Source of the DNA: Minisyncoccota bacterium
GTDB taxonomy: Bacteria; Patescibacteriota; Minisyncoccia; Phycocordibacterales; UBA1006
Direction of reading: 5' to 3'
DNA length: 9,800 nucleotides
NCBI GenBank assembly: GCA_021129535.1
Contig: JAJOLB010000052.1
Location: 1 to 9,800, forward strand
The notes below the pieces were generated by a model, which was not told the DNA's origin, made no database searches, and was given only the letters and a program-made list of their open reading frames with translations. Position numbers and translations under genes: made by a program. Numbering within the stretch: the stretch's first letter is position 1; each line of letters begins with the position of its first letter. Positions 1-5,613 of the stretch are shown piece after piece.

Positions 1-18
1 TCTTACTACAAAAACCTT

Positions 19-46
19 GGAATCTAAGAGCTAGACTCTTAGTTCC
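19..46. repeat. Stem-loop near left edge
   Basis: GGAA at 19-22 and CTAAGAG at 24-30 pair with CTCTTAG at 36-42 and TTCC at 43-46. This gives an 11-bp stem with one bulged base (T23) and a 5-nt loop. On the minus strand the hairpin is followed after four bases by five T, so it could be a minus-strand terminator; on the plus strand no T-tract follows directly. A plus-strand reading frame ends at TAA 25-27 and could be the tail of a gene outside the window, but only eight codons are visible, so I do not call it. Confidence 0.4.
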
Positions 47-56
47 TCAATACCTT

Positions 57-86
57 AGACCCTTTCTTCAAGATTGGGTCTTTTTT
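57..86 (+). terminator. Probable rho-independent terminator of an off-window gene
   Basis: AGACCC at 57-62 pairs perfectly with GGGTCT at 76-81 and runs into a T-tract (81-86). The loop is long (13 nt). It reads on the plus strand, so it would end a transcript entering from the left edge. Confidence 0.5.
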
Positions 87-110
87 ACTATATTGATAAT
101 AATAAAGTTC

Positions 111-149
111 AAATAATAAAAACCGATTTTAAATCGGTTTTTATTATTT
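111..149. terminator. Bidirectional terminator, 39-nt perfect palindrome
   Basis: The sequence is a perfect inverted repeat centred on base 130, with 19 bp on each side. The core is AACCGATTT / AAATCGGTT and the outer stem is A-rich on the left and T-rich on the right, which gives a U-tract in either direction. It lies 64 nt past the murA stop codon on the minus strand and is the obvious murA terminator. It can also stop transcription arriving from the left on the plus strand. Confidence 0.85.
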
Positions 150-166
150 TCTAAAAAAATTAACAG

Positions 167-199
167 CCTAGATTGCTTTGCAGGTTCGCAATGACAAAC
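167..199. repeat. Dispersed palindromic repeat remnant (GATTGC...GCAATGAC type)
   Basis: The element starts CCTAGATTGC and ends GCAATGACAAA, with the arms ATTGC (172-176) and GCAAT (188-192). From memory, elements of the form GATTGC-n-GCAATGAC or GGATTCCCGC-n-GGGAATGAC are common between genes in many bacterial genomes; I cannot run a search to name the family. It sits between the murA stop codon and its terminator, so it would be transcribed in the murA 3' UTR. It shares its head (CCTRGATT) and tail (RTGACAAA) with the insertion inside murE at 5832-5895. Confidence 0.5.
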
Positions 200-212
200 T
201 CGTTTTTTATTA

Positions 213-1766
213 CTAAATTTCCTTAACCATTTGAATATCAGCACCAATAGAATTTAAACGTTCTACAATATTTTCATAGCCACGTTTAATTGAATAGACG
301 TTTCGTAACATTGAGCGTCCTTCGATACCCAACATTACCACCATAATCATTACAGACGGTCGTAATGCTGGTGGGCAGACAATTTCACCTGGATGCAATT
401 TATGTCCACCCTCGATGAATACACGATGTTGGTCAGCCAATCGTACAGATGCACCCAAACGGTTAAGCTCTGCAAAATAGATTGCGCGGTTTTCCCACAT
501 CCAGTCGTGAATCAATGTTGTTCCGCGCGCCTTTAAGGCAACAGGAACAAAAAATGGCAGATTATCTGTATTAATTCCTGGATAGGGTTGTGCATGGATT
601 TTGTCGGTTAGAGCCTTCATTTTTATAGGTGGCATAATTGTAATATCTACCAAATGAGTTCGCCTGTTTTTTGCCTTATAAGAATCGGAAATTTTCATAC
701 GGACACCTATTTTTTGTAATTTTAACATTTCAATACGTAAAAAATCAATAGGGCAACGTTCTACCGTTAATTTTGAATCGGTAACAATTGCTGCTGTGAT
801 AAACATCATTGACTCGATTGGGTCCTCGCTATTATCATGGGTAATATCGACATTAATATCCTTTTTGCCATGAATGGTTAGTTTCAAGGTGCCAACACCG
901 TCAATTTTCACACCGCATCGTTGTAGGTAGAAACAAACATCTTGAACCATATAGTTTTGCTGCGCAAAATGAATAACCGTTGTTGCGTCAATTCCCGCAG
1001 CGGCAATAATAATATTTTCTGTTGCGGTATCAGAGGCCTCGTACATGGTTATTTCTGCACCTTTTAATTTTTTACGTTGAATCAGGTATCCTGAATTTCG
1101 TGTGGTAATTTTTACACCTAACTGTTCGATTCCATGTTTATGGGCAGCAATGGTTCGTTCACCCATTTTACATCCGCCAGCGGTTGGAATTTCAAACTCT
1201 TTAACATGGTGAATCAATGCACCGATAGACATCATAAATGAACGCACTTGTCGTGCTGATTTTTTATTAATTTGGTCAAATTTAAATCGTTTTGGTGGTG
1301 TAATGACGAGAATGCTTTTCCCTGTGACCCAATCACATTTTACACCAATAGATTCAAATATTTCGATAATACGAAACACCTCTTGAATCCGCGGAATCCC
1401 ACATAAGGTAGAAACTCCTTTGTTTAATAGGGCAGCATGCATTAACCCCATGGCTCCATTTTTTGACGTATTGGTTGAAATAGAACCTGATAATTTTTTT
1501 CCACCATGGATAATAAAATCATCTCGTTCCTCGCGATGAAGTTTAATAATTGGATGATCTAGAACCTCTCCAAGTTTCAATAATTCACCTGTTGAAAAAT
1601 TCAGTCCACCGCGTTCCATGCGCGCAATAGCTGATTGTTTTTTTCCAAGCTTTTCCGCCAACTGAATTTGTGTTAGTCCGCGTTCTTTTCGAAGTTTTTT
1701 AATAAAGAGACCTATTTCAGCATACTGTTTTGATTCAGCTGCTGTTTCTTTTTTCTTGAATAACAT
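213..1766 (-). CDS. murA: HTH-fused UDP-N-acetylglucosamine 1-carboxyvinyltransferase (MurA)
   Basis: Transfers enolpyruvate from PEP to UDP-GlcNAc, the first committed step of peptidoglycan precursor synthesis in the cytoplasm. Residues about 17-72 form an XRE/Cro-type helix-turn-helix (RKERGLTQIQLAEKLG, then recognition helix KKQSAIARMERG, 42-53). Residues about 85-517 are a full EPT-fold MurA. Expected active-site residues are present: K102-N103, R175, the fosfomycin-target Cys at C199 in AGGCKMGER, R204, D401 in the NTDN segment, R427 in WENR, R469 and R495 in KRGYE. One departure stands out: the usual DLR motif reads ALR (467-469). At 517 aa it is about 95 longer than a typical MurA, all at the N-terminus. 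The ATG at 1766 is supported by an extended -10 ending 6 nt upstream. An inverted repeat surrounds that promoter, so autoregulation is a reasonable inference. Function as MurA is well supported; a regulatory role for the HTH is not proven. Confidence 0.93.
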   Translation of the reverse strand: MLFKKKETAAESKQYAEIGLFIKKLRKERGLTQIQLAEKLGKKQSAIARMERGGLNFSTGELLKLGEVLDHPIIKLHREERDDFIIHGGKKLSGSISTNTSKNGAMGLMHAALLNKGVSTLCGIPRIQEVFRIIEIFESIGVKCDWVTGKSILVITPPKRFKFDQINKKSARQVRSFMMSIGALIHHVKEFEIPTAGGCKMGERTIAAHKHGIEQLGVKITTRNSGYLIQRKKLKGAEITMYEASDTATENIIIAAAGIDATTVIHFAQQNYMVQDVCFYLQRCGVKIDGVGTLKLTIHGKKDINVDITHDNSEDPIESMMFITAAIVTDSKLTVERCPIDFLRIEMLKLQKIGVRMKISDSYKAKNRRTHLVDITIMPPIKMKALTDKIHAQPYPGINTDNLPFFVPVALKARGTTLIHDWMWENRAIYFAELNRLGASVRLADQHRVFIEGGHKLHPGEIVCPPALRPSVMIMVVMLGIEGRSMLRNVYSIKRGYENIVERLNSIGADIQMVKEI

Positions 1767-1791
1767 ATATATAATATATCATATATGTTAT
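1760..1791 (-). promoter_or_regulatory. murA promoter inside a perfect inverted repeat (candidate operator)
   Basis: On the minus strand TGaTATATT (1781 down to 1773) is an extended -10, followed by 6 nt and the murA ATG at 1766, which predicts a leaderless mRNA. A perfect inverted repeat brackets it: left arm 1760-1770 (plus strand ATAACATATAT), 10-nt spacer, right arm 1781-1791 (ATATATGTTAT). The left arm covers the start codon. A dimeric HTH protein bound here would block RNA polymerase. The obvious candidate is the HTH on murA itself, but that is inference. Confidence 0.6.
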
Positions 1792-1884
1792 ATTTTGAAA
1801 TAGTTGTACACGACTTGTTCACACTCTTTAAAATGTTTTTTTAACTCTACTTTTCGTCTTCCTGAATTGATTTGTAAATATAAA

Positions 1885-1907
1885 TGAAAATTAATAAATA
1901 ATTTTCA
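1885..1907. repeat. Dyad upstream of the mreB promoter
   Basis: TGAAAATTA (1885-1893) and TAATTTTCA (1899-1907) form a perfect 9-bp inverted repeat with a 5-nt spacer. It ends 5 bp before the mreB -35 element, where an activator or repressor could bind. The DNA is very AT-rich, so chance is a real alternative, and the sequence differs from the murA dyad. Confidence 0.35.
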
Positions 1908-1912
1908 AAATC

Positions 1913-1940
1913 TTGTTTTTTATATATCTATAAGTATACT
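1913..1940 (+). promoter_or_regulatory. mreB promoter
   Basis: TTGTTT (1913-1918) as -35, a 16-bp spacer and TATACT (1935-1940) as -10. The predicted start site is about 1946-1948, only 2-4 nt before the ATG at 1950, so the mRNA would be leaderless or nearly so. No Shine-Dalgarno sequence is present. Confidence 0.6.
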
Positions 1941-1949
1941 TTCATATAT

Positions 1950-2960
1950 ATGTCTATCTTCTCAAAAAAACTTGGAATCGATTTAGGAACCACAAATATT
2001 TTGGTCTATTTGCCTGGAAAAGGGGTGATTTTGGATGAACCATCTGTGGTGGCTATTTCTATTCAGGGAAACAAGGTTCTGGCTGTTGGTCGTGAAGCAA
2101 AAATGATGATAGGAAAGACTCCTGATGATATTGTTGCATTCCGACCAATGAAGGACGGAGTTATCGCTGATTATCGTGTTACAGAAAAAATGTTGCGATA
2201 TTATTTTGAAAAGGCTCTAGGTAAATGGAGCATGTGGAAACCTGATGTTTTGTTGTCAGTTCCTGCGGGAATTACATCAACAGAACGTCGTGCTGTTATC
2301 GAGGCCGCAACAAAGGCTGGCGCCAGAAACGCCTACGTTGTAAAGGAGCCAATACTTGCGGCCATTGGCTCAGGAATTTCCATCCAAGAACCAAACGGGT
2401 ACATGATTGTTGATATTGGTGGAGGAACCATCGATGTTGCTGTAATTTCGCTCGGTGGAATTGTCGCATCAACATCTGTAAAATGTGCAGGGCGAAAGGT
2501 TGACACCTCTATTATCGATTATATTAAAAAAACCTACAATCTAGCAATCGGGGACCGAACTGCTGAAAAAATTAAAATTAAAATTGGCTCAGCATTGCCC
2601 GTGGAGGACGAACTGCACGTCATTATAAAAGGACGCGATTATGTTACAGGTTTACCACGATCAGTAAAAATTGGAACCAATGAAATAACCAAAGCATTAG
2701 AAGGGGATTTGAAAATAATGATTCAAGCTATGAAGGACGTCTTGGCTCAAGTGCCACCTGAATTAGCCTCTGATATTATTGATAATGGAATTGCCCTGAC
2801 AGGTGGAACATCACAATTACGGAACCTGACAGATTTGATTAAGCGACGTACAGGTGTTGACGCTCATTTGGTAGAGGATCCATTGTTCTGCGTTGCTCGT
2901 GGAACAGGAATTGCATTGGAACATATTGATACTTATAAAAAAGCTATTATTTCTAAATAG
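1950..2960 (+). CDS. mreB: Rod shape-determining protein MreB
   Basis: Bacterial actin homologue that polymerises under the inner membrane and guides elongation-type peptidoglycan synthesis. The actin/Hsp70 nucleotide-binding motifs appear in order: phosphate-1 GIDLGTTN (9-16), TERRAV (111-116), phosphate-2 VDIGGGT (154-160), the GDRTAEKIKIKIGSA segment (201-215) and the adenosine-motif region ALTGGTSQL (282-290), then EDPLFCVARGTG (309-320). Length 336 aa is normal. The N-terminal MSIFSKKLG has the short positively charged lead common in MreB. It is transcribed divergently from murA from its own promoter and is followed by a weak terminator overlapping its stop codon. No mreC, mreD, rodA or PBP gene is adjacent. 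Identification is secure. Confidence 0.97.
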   Translation: MSIFSKKLGIDLGTTNILVYLPGKGVILDEPSVVAISIQGNKVLAVGREAKMMIGKTPDDIVAFRPMKDGVIADYRVTEKMLRYYFEKALGKWSMWKPDVLLSVPAGITSTERRAVIEAATKAGARNAYVVKEPILAAIGSGISIQEPNGYMIVDIGGGTIDVAVISLGGIVASTSVKCAGRKVDTSIIDYIKKTYNLAIGDRTAEKIKIKIGSALPVEDELHVIIKGRDYVTGLPRSVKIGTNEITKALEGDLKIMIQAMKDVLAQVPPELASDIIDNGIALTGGTSQLRNLTDLIKRRTGVDAHLVEDPLFCVARGTGIALEHIDTYKKAIISK

Positions 2961-2970
2961 TTTTTTATTT
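2938..2970 (+). terminator. Weak terminator overlapping the mreB stop codon
   Basis: A-rich 2938-2942 plus GCTATT (2943-2948) pair with AATAG (2956-2960) and the T-run 2961-2966, giving 11 pairs including one G-U around a 7-nt loop. More T follows. The stem contains the mreB TAG codon. It is A/T-dominated, so termination is probably partial. Confidence 0.4.
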
Positions 2971-2979
2971 TGCTATAAT
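2971..2979 (+). promoter_or_regulatory. Extended -10 promoter of the holB-like gene
   Basis: TGcTATAAT, a perfect extended -10, ends 7 nt before the ATG at 2987. No good -35 is visible and none is required for an extended -10. The mRNA should start at or next to the start codon, and there is no ribosome-binding site. Confidence 0.7.
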
Positions 2980-2986
2980 AAGATTA

Positions 2987-3664
2987 ATGGAAAAAATAAA
3001 AAAACTTTTTAATACTTCAAAATTCAAACATCATGCTTACGGCTTTGAATCTCATGGATTGAAAACTAGCGATTTTGATGAATTTATCGACAAAAAAAGA
3101 TTTTCCTATGTTTTTAGTAAACACTATGATTCGTTTAAAATTAACGATGCACGAACAATAAAATCACTAGGTGTTGAAAAAACAGACAGAGAATCATTAT
3201 TTATTATTTCATTCACACATATAAACAACGAGGCACAGAATACTTTGTTGAAATTGATTGAAGAACCAAAATCACAAACGACCTTTTTCTTTATTTTCCC
3301 AAATGCAAAAAAAATACTACCGACCATATTATCACGGTTGGAATTAATTTCGTTGAATAGAGTTTTAGACACACAGGAGCGAAAAATTAATGCTGTTGAT
3401 TTTATCAAAATGACACTGAATGAACGATTTACGATTATTAAATCCGTAACAGGAAAACCTAAAAAAGGTGAGCTTGCAGAAAATAAATTGAATAAAGCAG
3501 ATTTACAGGCATTGTTGGATGATTTAGAGATTTTTTATATTAAACAAAAACCAAGTCAAAAGCGAAATAAAATTTTAGAAACTATTTTAAACAGCAGGAA
3601 ATATATGACTGCGAATGGAGCATCTATTAAAATGATTATTGATAACGTATCCATTAATTTATAA
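2987..3664 (+). CDS. holB: DNA polymerase III delta' subunit-like protein (clamp loader)
   Basis: Resembles the AAA+ domain of clamp-loader subunits that open and load the sliding clamp. Diagnostic parts: HHAYGF (15-20), where delta'/DnaX proteins have HAYLF before the P-loop; LFIISFTHIN (71-80) at the sensor-1 strand; NTLLKLIEEP (85-94), the classic delta'/gamma motif; and LPTILSR (111-117), equivalent to the Ser-Arg-Cys arginine-finger motif, here SRL. The P-loop is gone: ESHGLKTSDF replaces GxxGxGKT, so this subunit should not bind ATP itself but could supply an arginine finger, as delta' does. At 225 aa it is shorter than E. coli delta' (334 aa); the C-terminal part (about 130-225) is not recognisable by eye. 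It has its own promoter and terminator. It could instead be a stand-alone divergent AAA+ remnant, but the motif spacing favours delta'. Confidence 0.75.
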   Translation: MEKIKKLFNTSKFKHHAYGFESHGLKTSDFDEFIDKKRFSYVFSKHYDSFKINDARTIKSLGVEKTDRESLFIISFTHINNEAQNTLLKLIEEPKSQTTFFFIFPNAKKILPTILSRLELISLNRVLDTQERKINAVDFIKMTLNERFTIIKSVTGKPKKGELAENKLNKADLQALLDDLEIFYIKQKPSQKRNKILETILNSRKYMTANGASIKMIIDNVSINL

Positions 3665-3692
3665 AAACTATCCTTAATGGTTTTTATTTTTC
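3661..3692 (+). terminator. Rho-independent terminator of the holB-like gene
   Basis: ATAAAAACTA (3661-3670) pairs with TGGTTTTTAT (3678-3687), 10 bp with one G-U, around a 7-nt loop and followed by TTTT. It overlaps the stop codon at 3662-3664. The stem is A/T-rich, so strength is moderate. Confidence 0.55.
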
Positions 3693-3702
3693 ATATTTCC
3701 AT

Positions 3703-3708
3703 TATACT
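3703..3708 (+). promoter_or_regulatory. frr-rseP promoter -10
   Basis: TATACT ends 9 nt before the frr ATG at 3718, which predicts a leader of only about 2-4 nt. The same hexamer and the same 9-nt distance are found at mreB. No TG extension and no clear -35 are visible. Placement just after the upstream terminator supports it. Confidence 0.55.
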
Positions 3709-3717
3709 TATAAACAT

Positions 3718-4272
3718 ATGAATTATGATTTTACACAAACAAAAGAAGCCTTTGCAGATGCAGAAGCGCACTTAAAACAAGAATATTTACAAATCTCAAC
3801 AGGACGAGCAAATCCCTCATTAATAGATAGTTTATCTATTGATTCTTATGGCTCAGTGCAACCTATTAAAAATATTGCATCAATCTCATTAGAAGATGCG
3901 CGGACCATGAAAATCTCACCATGGGACAAGTCACATGTTCAATTGATTGAAAAATCTCTACATGAGTCACAATTACCATTTTCAGTATCAGTTGATGACA
4001 CGGGTGTACGCGTACATATTCCGCAGTTGACAGAGGAGAGCAAGTCTGGAATTGTAAAACTGTTAAAAGAAAAACTTGAAAACGCACGAATTAAAATTCG
4101 AAATATTCGTCAAGATGCAGTAAAAGGGATAGAAGCTGGTGAAAAAAACAGTGATTATTCAGGTGACGCAACTCACGGATTCAAGGATGAACTACAAAAA
4201 ATGGTAGACACATCAAATAAAAATCTAGAAGAGTTATTTAATAAAAAGGAAGAGTCTGTAATGTCTGTATAG
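3718..4272 (+). CDS. frr: Ribosome recycling factor
   Basis: Works with EF-G after termination to split the post-termination ribosome in the cytoplasm. Length (184 aa) matches the family. Domain I coiled-coil helices flank a beta domain. Visible family motifs: ISTGRANPSLID (26-37), DSYGSVQPIKNIASIS (42-57), ARTMKISPWDKS (61-72), VHIPQLTEES (99-108), and the long C-terminal helix IKIRNIRQDA (125-134) with the conserved arginines. It shares a unit with rseP, 6 bp downstream. In many bacteria frr and rseP lie in one larger cluster with dxr, uppS and cdsA; those three are absent here. The start is fixed by the promoter 9 nt upstream. Secure call. Confidence 0.97.
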   Translation: MNYDFTQTKEAFADAEAHLKQEYLQISTGRANPSLIDSLSIDSYGSVQPIKNIASISLEDARTMKISPWDKSHVQLIEKSLHESQLPFSVSVDDTGVRVHIPQLTEESKSGIVKLLKEKLENARIKIRNIRQDAVKGIEAGEKNSDYSGDATHGFKDELQKMVDTSNKNLEELFNKKEESVMSV

Positions 4273-4278
4273 CCTATT

Positions 4279-5373
4279 ATGAATATCATTATATTTATCT
4301 TAATATTGGGAATCCTTGTCTTTGTTCATGAACTAGGGCATTTTCTCTTTGCAAAATTGTTTAACATTCGTGTTGATGAATTTGGTTTTGGGTATCCGCC
4401 TAAAATGTTTAAAATGTTTAGCTGGCGTGGAACAGATTTCACTATGAACTGGATTCCATTTGGTGGATTTGTAAAAATATTTGGGGAAAATGACGATGGA
4501 TCAGAGCTAAGTGACGAGGAAAAGGCAGTGAGTCTTGTTCATAAACCGCGATGGCAACAAACTCTGGTGATGTTCGGTGGAATTTTGTTTAACTTAATTT
4601 TTGCTTGGATTCTATTTTCTGGAATATTTATGGCTGGAATTATGGCACCTGTCAGTTCGGCGCCTGATAACTATAAGTTTGAAAATATTGATTTAACATT
4701 AACATCTATAATGCAAAAATCACCAGCAGAAAATGCTGGATTGCAGGTCGGCGATATTGTAAAGGAATATTACACTGGTGAAAGTACTGTCATCGTGCAA
4801 GACCAATCAATCGAAGATATTGCAAGATTTATTCAAGAAAACGGAGAAAATTCAGATGTTGGTTTTGTAGTATTGCGTGATAAAAAACTAGAAAACATCA
4901 TCACAAAACCAAAACTAGGTATTGTTGGTGATTCATATTCTATTGGTGTAGGTATGGATCGTGTTGGAAAAATGAAATTACCATTTTTTCAGTCACTATG
5001 GTACGGAGCAAAAAATACAGTATCCATGACGGTTGAAATATTCAGAGGATTTGGACAGCTAATCAGTGGAAAAGTCTCAATTGACGCTGTTTCTGGTCCT
5101 GTAGGAATTGCTGGTCAGGTTGGTTCAGCTGCAAAAATCGGTTTAACCTATTTAATTGGGTTTGCCGCAATGCTATCTATTAATCTAGCAGTTTTGAATA
5201 TTATTCCATTCCCGGCATTAGACGGAGGAAGAATATTTATACTACTCATCGAATCGGTAATAGGGAAAAGACTTAATCCAAATATTGTAAACTGGATTAA
5301 TGTTGTTGGTTTTTTCTTATTAATCGGATTAATGTTGTTTGTAACAGTAAAAGATATTATAAAATTATTTTAA
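4279..5373 (+). CDS. rseP: RseP-type M50 site-2 zinc metalloprotease
   Basis: Integral membrane protease that cuts substrates within the bilayer: anti-sigma factors in species that have them, and remnant signal peptides. The zinc motif HELGH (17-21) lies in the first membrane helix (about 3-23). GGFVK (62-66) is the usual membrane-associated loop. A second helix spans about 97-119 and one PDZ domain lies at about 130-215 (SPAENAGLQVGDIV is its signature). The third zinc ligand is in NIIPFPALDGGR (308-319, ligand D315), with further helices at about 285-310 and 340-358. VSGPVGI (271-277) is also typical. Length 364 aa fits the single-PDZ form. No promoter or ribosome-binding site precedes it; the ATG is 6 bp after the frr stop codon, so translation is probably coupled. 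The substrate is unknown: no sigma/anti-sigma pair is in the window. Confidence 0.95.
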   Translation: MNIIIFILILGILVFVHELGHFLFAKLFNIRVDEFGFGYPPKMFKMFSWRGTDFTMNWIPFGGFVKIFGENDDGSELSDEEKAVSLVHKPRWQQTLVMFGGILFNLIFAWILFSGIFMAGIMAPVSSAPDNYKFENIDLTLTSIMQKSPAENAGLQVGDIVKEYYTGESTVIVQDQSIEDIARFIQENGENSDVGFVVLRDKKLENIITKPKLGIVGDSYSIGVGMDRVGKMKLPFFQSLWYGAKNTVSMTVEIFRGFGQLISGKVSIDAVSGPVGIAGQVGSAAKIGLTYLIGFAAMLSINLAVLNIIPFPALDGGRIFILLIESVIGKRLNPNIVNWINVVGFFLLIGLMLFVTVKDIIKLF

Positions 5374-5393
5374 AACGCTTATGGTGTTTTTTT
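5372..5393 (+). terminator. Weak terminator overlapping the rseP stop codon
   Basis: AAAACGC (5372-5378) pairs with GTGTTTT (5384-5390), 7 bp with one G-U, around a 5-nt loop and followed by TTT. Its T-run (5387-5393) supports termination straight after rseP. Confidence 0.5.
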
Positions 5394-5563
5394 ATTTATA
5401 TCTAGTTTACTTTATTTTTTTTGGATGTTTTATTAAAATAAATTATGAAAAATCTTGAAATACTATTTGTGCGAAGAAAATCACTAATCGACTTCTGTAC
5501 CTGCAGAAATAGAAAATAAGATTGTAAAATATATATAGGAAGGGAAATAACCTAATACCATAC

Positions 5564-5591
5564 AAGCCGCAACTGTGGCTTATATTTTTTT
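5564..5591 (+). terminator. Rho-independent terminator upstream of murE
   Basis: AAGCCGC (5564-5570) pairs with GTGGCTT (5575-5581), 7 bp with one G-U, around a tetraloop AACT and followed by ATA and seven T (5585-5591). It ends 10 bp before the murE -10, so it shields murE from read-through of frr-rseP or ends a short transcript from this spacer. Confidence 0.6.
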
Positions 5592-5601
5592 ATAGAAAAG
5601 T

Positions 5602-5607
5602 TATAAT
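5602..5607 (+). promoter_or_regulatory. murE promoter -10
   Basis: TATAAT is followed by exactly 6 nt and then the ATG at 5614, the same spacing as at murA, the 107-residue gene and the M23 gene. A leaderless mRNA is predicted. No -35 consensus is visible. Confidence 0.65.
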
Positions 5608-5613
5608 AGAAGT

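Noticed and set aside
3..116. Open plus-strand frame from the left edge
   Set aside because: It runs straight through the hairpin and T-tract terminator and resembles no protein; likely a chance frame.
3124..3408. Minus-strand 94-codon frame inside the holB-like gene
   Set aside because: Fully antisense to a gene with recognisable motifs; no promoter, no recognisable domain.
3866..4087. Minus-strand 73-codon frame inside frr
   Set aside because: Shadow of a secure frr reading frame; no independent support.
5445..5519. 24-codon ATG frame between rseP and murE
   Set aside because: Only a poor -10-like TAAAAT upstream, no recognisable content, and short frames are common by chance here.
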